Assembly (NCBI GenBank): GCA_902795255.1
Contig: CADBKS010000192.1
Location: 1 to 5,674 of the forward strand
Reading direction: 5' to 3'
Source of the DNA: an uncultured Chloroflexota bacterium
Lineage (GTDB): Bacteria > Chloroflexota > Anaerolineae > Anaerolineales > Anaerolineaceae
Length of the DNA: 5,674 nucleotides
Both the position numbers and the translations under genes were made by a program. Position 1 is the first letter of the stretch. Every line of letters begins with the position of its first letter. Below are positions 1 to 5,674 of the stretch, in pieces. The notes under the pieces were generated by a model. The model saw only the letters and a program-made list of their open reading frames with translations, ran no database searches and had not been told where the DNA came from.

Positions 1-233
1 ATCTTTCCTACGGATCCTACAAATACGGATCCGCATCGACGAAAGGTTCGGCCAGGTTCACCGTCGTCGTCGACAATGACCGCGCGACCATCTTCCTGGA
101 CGGAAGGCGGATCGTCCGCAAGGCGGACCTGCCGGTGATGGGTAACGGCGTCGGTCTGGCCACGCTCTCCGGCACCAATAAAGATTACGGTACCCGCTGC
201 ACCTGGAAAGACATTTTCTTCTATACCTGGTAA
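1..233 (+). CDS. C-terminal fragment of a probable concanavalin/LamG-like beta-sandwich protein (5' end outside window)
   Basis: An open frame enters from the left edge (first complete codon at 3) and ends at TAA 231-233, giving 76 residues. The fragment has alternating hydrophobic strands: FTVVVDND, then ATIFLDGRRI, then GVGLATLSG, and ends in WKDIFFYTW. A strand, a 'D-G-x-x-I' turn, and a final strand carrying an aromatic-rich end is the usual close of LamG / concanavalin A-like lectin or glucanase folds, which bind or act on sugars, often outside the cell. That assignment is inference from pattern only, because no catalytic residues or signal peptide lie in the visible part. The Tyr-Gly-Ser repeats at the extreme left are encoded by a duplicated TACGGATCC (9-17 and 24-32). 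The gene is followed after about 45 nt by a strong hairpin terminator, so it is probably the last gene of its transcript. Being a coding 3' end is fairly sure; the fold is not. Confidence 0.6.
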   Translation, partial: LSYGSYKYGSASTKGSARFTVVVDNDRATIFLDGRRIVRKADLPVMGNGVGLATLSGTNKDYGTRCTWKDIFFYTW

Positions 234-277
234 AAGACAGGCAGCCTCAGCCGCCTTGTGCGCGGCAAGGTAAGCTT

Positions 278-321
278 ATAAAAACAGAAGTCCGCTCCGC
301 GGACTTCTGTTTTTATTTTTT
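278..321. terminator. Bidirectional intrinsic terminator between convergent genes
   Basis: The left arm (278-295) and right arm (299-316) pair perfectly over about 18 bp around a three-base loop (TCC, 296-298). The core is ACAGAAGTCCGC against GCGGACTTCTGT. The outer stem is A-rich on the left and T-rich on the right, with a further T run to 321, so a U tract follows the GC-rich stem whichever strand is transcribed. It lies between the + gene ending at 233 and the - gene whose TAA (320-322 on the + strand) overlaps the T run. It should therefore stop both transcripts. Confidence 0.9.
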
Positions 322-1510
322 AATCCTTATTCTCGGAAGGCTCGTATTCATCCCGGAAAACCGACAGGCCGTAATATTCCTGAAGTTCATCCGGAATGAT
401 CCGGAGAAGTCCGATCAGATAAGAACTGAGATCGTCGGTCCCGTCCTCTTTCGCATAATGCGGGATATTCCGCAGATAAGCCGCAAAAGCCTCATCCCGC
501 AGATCCCCGATTCCCTGCCTGTCCTGAAGCTCCGCGGAAAAAAGCTTCTTCAGGCATACCGCTGCATACCGGCTGCCGACTTCCGGATCGGAAATAAAAT
601 CCAGCAGGAGCGAAGGCTCCTCGGATTCAGCGGACTCAAGTCTGGCCTCAACACGGTCCTGCGCGTCCTGCCAGGGGTTGGAATACGTATTATGAACCGT
701 TTCCCGTCCGGCATCCGCGGTCTTCCAGGCTTCCTGCAGCAGGCTGTTCGGATAAGAAGGGTCCGCGACCAGTTTCCCGAGCGCCCGCGCGCGCAGATCA
801 TAACGCGCCGCCTCACGGTAAATGCGCTCCAGATCCTCCGCCCGGGTGAAATCCCGCAGGCTGATCCGGACATTCCGGTCGCTCTCATGGATGATCACAT
901 CGATCAGCTGCCTGTGCTGCGCTTCCGTCATCTCCGCCCTTCCGGGAGTATCCCGAAGCTGCAGCAGCCGGTCAAAAGCCTCGCTGCGCGTATAAACCTC
1001 TTCAGCCTCCGAAAGGATATCCAGCAGGATCCCGGCATCCGTGATGTTCCGGATGGCCGTCTTTCGTGCGCTGCCCTTTTTGGCATCCACGGCGATCTCC
1101 GCCAGGTCCCGCTGACCGGTTATTTTATACACCGCTTTATCCTGCTCACCGCCCTGTTCACAAAGGGCGATCCGCTTCAGCAGGGCCTGATCTGTCAGTT
1201 TCGCGATGGCATCTCCGTCAGCCGGATAGGCCTGCCGCTGCATCGCGATCTCCGTCAGGACCTCCGGATCCGTGATCCGTTCAACAGCCTCCCGGCGGAT
1301 CTCATAGGGTGTACTGTTCTCCAGAATGACTTCCTGCAGGACCCGGGGATCGCTGATCTTCTCAAGCGCGGCAAAACGCACCTCCGGCAGATAAGCCGTG
1401 AGGGCGATCTCCCGCAGCTTTTTCGGGTCGCTGACCTCCCGGACAGCCGCAAGCGCTTCCTGCAGTTTTTCAGTCTTTCCGGTCTTCCAGACCGGGTCAA
1501 ACAGTCCCAT
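320..1510 (-). CDS. Helical-repeat (HEAT/LRV-like) protein of unknown function, 396 aa
   Basis: I place the start at the ATG at 1510-1508 (MGLFDPVWKT) because GGAGG (1517-1521) sits six bases upstream. The frame stays open to an ATG at 1651, but that extension lacks an RBS and would run back across the + strand promoter at 1605-1633. The product has no signal peptide or membrane segment, so it should be cytoplasmic. Residues 23-178 contain six tandem units of 25-27 residues, beginning at about 23, 49, 76, 102, 128 and 153. Each follows the pattern I-[ST]-D-P-x-x-L-x-x-I-A, a variable linker, then a helix ending in R-x-x-A. More divergent helices with the same spacing continue to about 325, including an ISDPEVGSR unit at 306-314. 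The C-terminus is acidic. Such arrays form right-handed solenoids of the HEAT or leucine-rich-variant kind and usually bind protein partners. No catalytic motif is visible, and the neighbours (a divergent exporter operon, a convergent lectin-like gene) suggest no function. The gene is real; its role is unknown. Confidence 0.85.
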   Translation of the reverse strand: MGLFDPVWKTGKTEKLQEALAAVREVSDPKKLREIALTAYLPEVRFAALEKISDPRVLQEVILENSTPYEIRREAVERITDPEVLTEIAMQRQAYPADGDAIAKLTDQALLKRIALCEQGGEQDKAVYKITGQRDLAEIAVDAKKGSARKTAIRNITDAGILLDILSEAEEVYTRSEAFDRLLQLRDTPGRAEMTEAQHRQLIDVIIHESDRNVRISLRDFTRAEDLERIYREAARYDLRARALGKLVADPSYPNSLLQEAWKTADAGRETVHNTYSNPWQDAQDRVEARLESAESEEPSLLLDFISDPEVGSRYAAVCLKKLFSAELQDRQGIGDLRDEAFAAYLRNIPHYAKEDGTDDLSSYLIGLLRIIPDELQEYYGLSVFRDEYEPSENKD

Positions 1511-1516
1511 TCCGAT

Positions 1517-1521
1517 CCTCC
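1517..1521 (-). promoter_or_regulatory. Ribosome binding site that fixes the start of the helical-repeat gene
   Basis: The minus strand reads GGAGG, then six bases, then ATG at 1510-1508. The match and spacing are near ideal, and no comparable site precedes the upstream in-frame ATG at 1651. This supports the 396-residue product over the longer 443-residue frame. Confidence 0.85.
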
Positions 1522-1532
1522 ATGATCTTCCG

Positions 1533-1544
1533 AATATAAGTATA
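1533..1544 (-). promoter_or_regulatory. Possible -10 region for the helical-repeat gene
   Basis: On the minus strand, two -10-like hexamers lie side by side, TATACT (1544-1539) and TATATT (1538-1533), 12-34 bases upstream of the start codon. This is the only strongly AT-rich patch in an otherwise GC-rich stretch. No good -35 hexamer sits 16-18 bases further upstream for either one, so the assignment rests on position and composition alone. Confidence 0.3.
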
Positions 1545-1604
1545 TCGTGTAAAGATACGGCACCGGGGCAGGGGTGATGTCTGTAACTTCCGCGGCGGGG
1601 AATC

Positions 1605-1633
1605 TTGACAAAAACGCCCCATTTCGGTTTAAT
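1605..1633 (+). promoter_or_regulatory. Sigma-A promoter of the ABC exporter operon
   Basis: A perfect -35 hexamer TTGACA (1605-1610) is followed by a 17-base spacer and a -10 hexamer TTTAAT (1628-1633), five of six bases matching TATAAT. Transcription should begin near 1640, about 200 bases before the first ABC gene, leaving a long leader. A four-base GGGG (1597-1600) and CCCC (1617-1620) flank the -35, but this is too short to call an operator. No regulator gene lies next to the operon within the window. Confidence 0.8.
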
Positions 1634-1639
1634 TGTGGC

Positions 1640-1838
1640 AGTTTTATTCATCTATCCCAACAGATCGCAATGCCGGTCCGGAGTGAATAGCGAATAGCAT
1701 ACGATACCCGGCCGCATCAAGAAGAAGCGCCCGAAAAACTGCCGGCCAGAAACAGGAAGCGCTTTTCTGCTGTGATGATGATTTTTTTATGTAAAAACAG
1801 ACCTGAAACAGGGCCGAGTTTATAAAGAGGATATTTTT
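1640..1838 (+). promoter_or_regulatory. Long 5' leader of the ABC exporter operon, possibly regulatory
   Basis: About 200 untranslated bases separate the predicted transcription start from the first ABC start codon. CCGGC at 1708-1712 can pair either with GCCGG at 1672-1676 or with GCCGG at 1741-1745, but not both. A weak hairpin follows (CAGAAA 1747-1752 with TTTCTG 1764-1769), and after 12 more bases a run of seven T (1782-1788). GAATAGC is repeated in tandem at 1685-1698. Two tiny frames start with ATG (1670-1690, six codons; 1775-1825, sixteen codons), neither with a convincing RBS. The arrangement would suit attenuation, as known for the bmrB leader ahead of bmrCD in Bacillus subtilis, but the stems are short (5-6 bp). 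The regulatory role is speculative; the long leader itself follows directly from the promoter call. Confidence 0.4.
1824..1830 (+). promoter_or_regulatory. Ribosome binding site of the first ABC gene
   Basis: AAAGAGG lies eight bases before the ATG at 1839, in an AT-rich and probably unstructured stretch. It supports that ATG as the start. Confidence 0.75.
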
Positions 1839-3584
1839 ATGATCAAAAAGCTGCTTTCCTGTGTCCGGGAATACAAGAAGCTTTCCATTCTGACCTTTCT
1901 GCTGATGATCGGCGAGGTCGCCATTGAATGTATGATCCCGTTCAGAACGGCGAACCTCGTGAACCAGATGCAGGGAGGGCTGGAACTGCGCAGTCTGCTC
2001 CTTACGGGGCTGACCCTGGTCTGCATGGCCATCCTGTCGCTGACCTTCGGCAGCCTGGCAGGTTATACCAGCGCGAAAGCCTCGGCCGGATTTGCGAAGA
2101 ACCTCCGCAATGATATCTTCGACCAGATCCAGAGCTATTCTTTCCGGAATATCGATAAATTCTCGACGTCCTCTCTGGTGACCCGTCTGACGACCGACGT
2201 GGCCAACGTCCAGATGTCCTTCATGATGATCATCCGGACCGCGGTCCGGGCGCCCGTGATGCTGGTGTTTGCCGTCACGATGGCGTTCATCATGGGCGGG
2301 AAAATGGCCGCGACCTTCGTGTTCGTGCTGCCGGTGATGATCATCGGTCTGATCATCATCACGAAAAACGCCATGCCGGCCTTCCACCGGGTATTCCGGA
2401 AGTACGACAAGCTCAACGAATCCGTGGAGGAAAACGTCCGGGCGATGCGCGTCGTGAAGGGTTTTGCCCGCGAAGATTACGAAAAGGCCAAGTTCGCCAA
2501 AGCCGCCGATGATATCTGCGCGGATTTCACCAAAGCCGAGCGCATCGTGGCCTTCAACGACCCGCTGATGCAGATCTGCTGGTACTTCAACATGGTGTTC
2601 ATCCTGACGATCGGCTCCAAACTGATCATCGAAAGCAGGGGACTGGACCTAAACGTCGGGCAGATCTCCGCGATGCTGACCTACGGCATCCAGGTGCTGA
2701 TGTCGCTGCAGATGCTTTCCATGATCTACGTGATCATCACCATCTCGGTCGAGTCCATGCGCCGCATCTACGAAGTGCTGGAGGAAAAATCGACCCTTAA
2801 GAATCCCGCGAACCCGGTCATGGAAGTCCGGGACGGTTCCATTGATTTCGAAAACGTCAGCTTCAAGTATTCCGACGAATCGCAGAATTATGCCCTGGCC
2901 GATGTGGATCTGCACATCCGCTCCGGCATGACTGTCGGCATCATCGGCGGGACAGGCTCCAGCAAATCCACCCTGGTGCAGATGATCCCGCGGCTGTATG
3001 ACACCACACAGGGGCGGGTCCTGGTCGGCGGAGTGGATGTGAAGGATTATGACCTGGTCACGCTGCGCGACACCGTCGCCATGGTGCTCCAGAAAAACCA
3101 GCTCTTCTCCGGAACGATCAAGGAAAACCTCCGTTGGGGGAATGAAAACGCCACCGACGAGGAACTGATCGAAGCCGCCAAACTGGCCCAGGCAGATGAA
3201 TTTATTACATCCTTCCCGGACGGTTATGATACCTTTATCGAACAGGGCGGCACCAACGTCTCCGGCGGACAGAAGCAGCGTCTCTGCATCGCCAGGGCCC
3301 TGCTCAAAAAACCGAAGATCCTGATCCTGGATGACTCCACCAGCGCGGTGGACACCCGGACCGACGCGATGATCCGCAAAGGAATGCGGGAATACCTGCC
3401 CGAAACCACCAAGATCATCATCGCCCAGCGTATCGCTTCCGTGCAGGAAGCCGATATGATCATCGTGATGGACAACGGAAAGATCGTCATCACCGGCACC
3501 CACGAGGAGCTGATGGAAAAGAGCGATATTTACCGCGAAACCTATCTGCAGCAGACGAACGGAGGGGCCAATGAAGAAAACTGA
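1839..3584 (+). CDS. Heterodimeric ABC exporter, subunit with the degenerate ATP site (LmrC/BmrC/TM287-like half-transporter), 581 aa
   Basis: A half-transporter of normal length: an N-terminal six-helix membrane domain (hydrophobic stretches near 16-35, 53-76, 128-150, 154-175, 246-264 and 279-301) followed by an ATPase domain from about 333. Visible motifs are the A-loop Tyr344, Walker A GGTGSSKS (370-377), Q-loop Gln418, signature VSGGQ (474-478), Walker B ILILD ending at Asp498, and D-loop SAVD. Asp499 replaces the catalytic glutamate and Gln530 replaces the switch histidine. Walker A has Ser375 where the third glycine is usual. In LmrCD, BmrCD and TM287/288 such changes mark the partner whose nucleotide site binds ATP but hydrolyses it poorly. 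The start has a good RBS. The last 14 bases overlap the next gene, which encodes the complementary subunit, so the two should be made together and assemble in the cytoplasmic membrane. Family and topology are sure; substrate is unknown, with drugs or peptides the commonest in this family. Confidence 0.95.
   Translation: MIKKLLSCVREYKKLSILTFLLMIGEVAIECMIPFRTANLVNQMQGGLELRSLLLTGLTLVCMAILSLTFGSLAGYTSAKASAGFAKNLRNDIFDQIQSYSFRNIDKFSTSSLVTRLTTDVANVQMSFMMIIRTAVRAPVMLVFAVTMAFIMGGKMAATFVFVLPVMIIGLIIITKNAMPAFHRVFRKYDKLNESVEENVRAMRVVKGFAREDYEKAKFAKAADDICADFTKAERIVAFNDPLMQICWYFNMVFILTIGSKLIIESRGLDLNVGQISAMLTYGIQVLMSLQMLSMIYVIITISVESMRRIYEVLEEKSTLKNPANPVMEVRDGSIDFENVSFKYSDESQNYALADVDLHIRSGMTVGIIGGTGSSKSTLVQMIPRLYDTTQGRVLVGGVDVKDYDLVTLRDTVAMVLQKNQLFSGTIKENLRWGNENATDEELIEAAKLAQADEFITSFPDGYDTFIEQGGTNVSGGQKQRLCIARALLKKPKILILDDSTSAVDTRTDAMIRKGMREYLPETTKIIIAQRIASVQEADMIIVMDNGKIVITGTHEELMEKSDIYRETYLQQTNGGANEEN
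3561..3567 (+). promoter_or_regulatory. Ribosome binding site of the second ABC gene, inside the first
   Basis: GGAGGGG lies just before the ATG at 3571, with five bases after the GGAGG core. It is contained in the coding sequence of the upstream subunit, where it encodes part of the Gly-Gly near its C-terminus. The genes overlap by 14 bases, favouring translational coupling and matched subunit amounts. Confidence 0.85.
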
Positions 3585-5487
3585 CAGCCCTAAAAAAATG
3601 AACAGTCTGATCCGTGTGGTCAGGCTGCTGATCAAAGCCTACCCGGTGATGGTCCCGATCGTCGGTGTCTGCATCCTGATCGCCGCTGTCACCGCCTCGC
3701 TGCCCGCCATCTTCCAGCAGCAGATCTATGCCGTGATCGGCCGCTGGGTCGAAAGCGGAGACTGGGCATCAGCATCCAAAGAGATCACGCCGAAGATCAC
3801 GGTCCTTGTGATCCTCTACAGCGTGTCCCTGCTGGCCGGTCTGGTCCGCTCCCAGCTGATGGCCGTCATCACCCAGGGCTTCCTGAACAAGATGCGCCAG
3901 CAGATGTTCGCAAAAATGCAGAACCTGCCGATCCGCTATTTCGACACCAACAAGCACGGCGATATCATGAGCCATTACACCAATGATATCGACACCCTGC
4001 GGCAGATGATCTCCCAGTCCATCCCGACCGTGATCCGCTGTACGATCCTGCTGACCAGCGTGCTCTGCATCATGCTTTACTACAGCTTCTGGCTGACACT
4101 GGTCGTCCTTGGCGGTGTGGCCGCGATGCTTTACATCTCCAGAAGAGTTGCCTCCGGCTCCACGAAATACTTCATCCGCCAGCAGCGGTCCATGGGGAAG
4201 ACGGAAGGCTACATCCAGGAGATGATGACCGGCCAGAAAGTCGTCAAGGTCTTCAACCATGAAGAACAGTGCCGGACGGACTTCCGGAAAGTCAACAATG
4301 AGCTGTGCGAAGACGCCTTCCGCGCCCATGCCTACGCCAATGTTCTCGGTCCGCTGATCAACAACATCGGCAACACGCTTTATGTTCTGATCGCCGTCGC
4401 CGGCGGGGTCCTGATCCTGAATAAAGTTCCGAACATCGGGATCTCTTCGATCATCAAAGGCGCGGTCACCGTTCTGAGCATCGACATCGTTGTGCCGTAT
4501 CTGAACATGGCCAAGCAGTTCTCCGGGAACGTCAACCAGGTCGCGCAGCAGATCAACTCCATCGCCATGGCAGTCGCCGGGGCAGAGCGGATCTTCGCGC
4601 TGATCGATCAGGATCCCGAGACCGACGAAGGCTATGTGACCCTGGTCAACGCCGAAACCGCACCGGACGGTTCGATCACCGAAACAGCAGAACACACCGG
4701 CAAATGGGCCTGGAAACACCCGCATCATGACGGGACCCTGACCTACACCCCGCTGCAGGGCGATATCGTCATGTACGACGTGGACTTCGCCTATGAAAAG
4801 GGGAAGACCGTGCTCCACAACATCAGCCTCTACGCCAAACCGGGGCAGAAGGTCGCGTTTGTGGGTGCCACCGGCGCGGGCAAGACGACCATCACCAACC
4901 TGATCAACCGCTTCTATGATATCGAAGACGGCAAGATCCGCTATGACGGCATCAACATCAACAAGATCCGCAAAGCCGACCTGCGCTCCTCCCTCGGGCT
5001 GATCCTGCAGGACACCAACCTCTTCACCGGCACCGTGATGGAAAACATCCGTTACGGAAAGCTGGATGCCACGGATGAAGAATGCATCAATGCCGCAAAA
5101 CTGGCCGGAGCGGATGACTTCATCACCCGTCTGCCTGCCGGTTACCAGACCATGCTGGAAAACAACGGTGAAAACCTTTCCCAGGGCCAGCGCCAGCTGA
5201 TCGGGATCGCCCGCGCGGCGGTCGGTGATCCGCCGGTCATGATCATGGATGAGGCGACCTCTTCCATCGACACCCACACCGAACGGATCGTCCAGCAGGG
5301 AATGGACAAGCTCATGGAAGGCAGGACCGTCTTCGTGATCGCCCACCGGCTTTCGACCGTTCAGAACTCGGATGTGATCATGGTCCTGGACCACGGACGG
5401 ATCATCGAACGCGGCAGCCACGATGACCTGATCGCACAGAAGGGCCAGTACTACCAGCTCTACACCGGCGCCTTCGAACTGGAATAA
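3571..5487 (+). CDS. Heterodimeric ABC exporter, catalytically competent subunit (LmrD/BmrD/TM288-like half-transporter), 638 aa
   Basis: A six-helix membrane domain (hydrophobic stretches near 25-48, 76-98, 152-171, 172-190, 261-284 and 296-316) precedes an ATPase domain from about 397. Motifs are Walker A GATGAGKT (432-439), Q-loop Gln480, Walker B VMIMD ending at Asp560, catalytic Glu561, D-loop SSID and switch His592, all intact. The signature is LSQGQ (536-540) rather than LSGGQ. In a head-to-tail dimer this signature faces the defective Walker motifs of the partner encoded just upstream, while that partner's VSGGQ completes the active site here. One consensus and one degenerate site is the known arrangement in TM287/288. 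The protein exceeds its partner by 57 residues, mostly because of an insert at about 351-396 between the membrane and ATPase domains, containing a WAWKHP stretch. From memory, related Clostridia proteins carry a similar insert, but I know no role for it. The product is a membrane exporter subunit; substrate unknown. Confidence 0.95.
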   Translation: MKKTDSPKKMNSLIRVVRLLIKAYPVMVPIVGVCILIAAVTASLPAIFQQQIYAVIGRWVESGDWASASKEITPKITVLVILYSVSLLAGLVRSQLMAVITQGFLNKMRQQMFAKMQNLPIRYFDTNKHGDIMSHYTNDIDTLRQMISQSIPTVIRCTILLTSVLCIMLYYSFWLTLVVLGGVAAMLYISRRVASGSTKYFIRQQRSMGKTEGYIQEMMTGQKVVKVFNHEEQCRTDFRKVNNELCEDAFRAHAYANVLGPLINNIGNTLYVLIAVAGGVLILNKVPNIGISSIIKGAVTVLSIDIVVPYLNMAKQFSGNVNQVAQQINSIAMAVAGAERIFALIDQDPETDEGYVTLVNAETAPDGSITETAEHTGKWAWKHPHHDGTLTYTPLQGDIVMYDVDFAYEKGKTVLHNISLYAKPGQKVAFVGATGAGKTTITNLINRFYDIEDGKIRYDGININKIRKADLRSSLGLILQDTNLFTGTVMENIRYGKLDATDEECINAAKLAGADDFITRLPAGYQTMLENNGENLSQGQRQLIGIARAAVGDPPVMIMDEATSSIDTHTERIVQQGMDKLMEGRTVFVIAHRLSTVQNSDVIMVLDHGRIIERGSHDDLIAQKGQYYQLYTGAFELE

Positions 5488-5674
5488 AAGGTGCCTGCCG
5501 CAACATACGGCTAAGCCTGAATCAGAGCAGAGGGCAAATAAACAAATCTGTCTTATCAGACCCATTAAAACCGGGGATACCTGGCGCGGCAGGTCACTTA
5601 TGCAGCCACAAGAGCAACCGGGCCGCGCCTTACGACTCACTTCTGACTGCCGTATGCAGATCAAAGAAAGGGAG
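5488..5674 (+). promoter_or_regulatory. Structured non-coding stretch after the exporter operon, possible leader of a downstream gene
   Basis: No convincing gene or intrinsic terminator with a U tract is visible here. Three perfect 8-bp inverted repeats are present: 5494-5501 with 5586-5593 (CCTGCCGC/GCGGCAGG), extendable by GTG/CAC across one bulged base; 5504-5511 with 5649-5656 (CATACGGC/GCCGTATG); and 5583-5590 with 5622-5629 (GGCGCGGC/GCCGCGCC). The first shares bases with the third and crosses the second, so it is an alternative to them or part of a pseudoknot. The second and third can form together. A small TCTG/CAGA hairpin lies at 5547-5560. I recognise no known riboswitch class, and no good promoter was found inside. 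The inverted repeats are plain in the sequence; the regulatory role is inference. Confidence 0.35.
5663..5674 (+). promoter_or_regulatory. Possible ribosome binding site of a gene starting beyond the right edge
   Basis: The window ends in the purine-only stretch AAAGAAAGGGAG, which resembles the RBS regions before the genes here and begins six bases after the last inverted-repeat arm (5649-5656). The start codon, if any, is outside the window, so this is tentative. Confidence 0.3.

Noticed and set aside
250..270. A small hairpin (GCCGC/GCGGC or CCTTG/CAAGG) just before the bidirectional terminator
   Set aside because: Its stem is only five base pairs, has alternative pairings and no T tract. 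The following hairpin explains termination.
458..1525. A 355-codon open frame on the + strand opposite the helical-repeat gene
   Set aside because: It has no RBS, lacks recognisable domains, and its Arg/Pro/Gln/Leu-rich composition is typical of an antisense shadow. The - strand frame has repeats, an RBS and a terminator.
1775..1825. A possible 16-codon leader peptide before the first ABC gene
   Set aside because: There is no Shine-Dalgarno sequence at a workable distance, and its codons overlap the T run. Mentioned under the leader but not called as a gene.
1644..2387. A 247-codon open frame on the - strand crossing the leader and the first ABC gene
   Set aside because: It is low-complexity, His/Asp/Arg-rich, has no RBS, and lies opposite clear membrane-domain coding sequence.
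5583..5629. GGCGCGGC/GCCGCGCC hairpin as terminator of the exporter operon
   Set aside because: The loop is 31 bases and no U tract follows (TTACGACTC), so it does not fit an intrinsic terminator.
3769..5664. A 631-codon open frame on the - strand opposite the second ABC gene
   Set aside because: Its Asp/His/Gly/Val-rich composition is an antisense shadow of GC-rich coding DNA, while the + strand carries all the ABC motifs. The same holds for the - strand frame at 2649-3635.
5600..5674. A + strand frame starting at ATG 5600 and open to the window edge (25 codons)
   Set aside because: It has only a weak AGG upstream, and its translation looks like no protein start I recognise. It also runs through two inverted-repeat arms. 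It cannot be excluded without the sequence beyond 5674.

Overview
The window looks like a Gram-positive, Clostridia-type chromosome of moderately high GC. This rests on strong GGAGG-type ribosome binding sites, a near-consensus sigma-A promoter (TTGACA, 17-nt spacer, TTTAAT), and two ABC half-transporters of the kind common in Lachnospiraceae, Christensenellales and related gut or rumen Clostridia. The genus cannot be fixed from the sequence alone.

Layout. Positions 1-233 (+) hold the 3' end of a gene whose last 76 codons resemble the end of a concanavalin/LamG-like beta-sandwich domain. A strong, nearly symmetrical hairpin (278-321) follows and can terminate both this gene and the convergent gene facing it. 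Positions 320-1510 (-) encode a 396-residue alpha-helical repeat protein with at least six units of about 26 residues (HEAT or LRV-like); its function is unknown. Positions 1511-1838 are a divergent intergenic region carrying a clear + strand promoter at 1605-1633 and an unusually long leader of about 200 nt.

Positions 1839-3584 and 3571-5487 (+) are two overlapping, translationally coupled genes. They encode the halves of a heterodimeric type IV ABC exporter of the LmrCD/BmrCD/TM287-288 type. The motifs are complementary: the first subunit lacks the catalytic glutamate and the switch histidine, while the second has both but carries a deviant LSQGQ signature. The dimer is therefore predicted to have one degenerate and one consensus ATP site. 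Its substrate (drug, peptide or lipid-like) cannot be read from the sequence.

Positions 5488-5674 hold no convincing gene. They contain three perfect 8-bp inverted repeats whose pairings are partly mutually exclusive, and end in a purine-rich, RBS-like stretch. This could be the structured leader of a gene starting just outside the window. With the long leader before the exporter operon, it is the most interesting unexplained part of the window. Nothing here amounts to a clearly new system: no mobile element, CRISPR array, tRNA or rRNA was seen.
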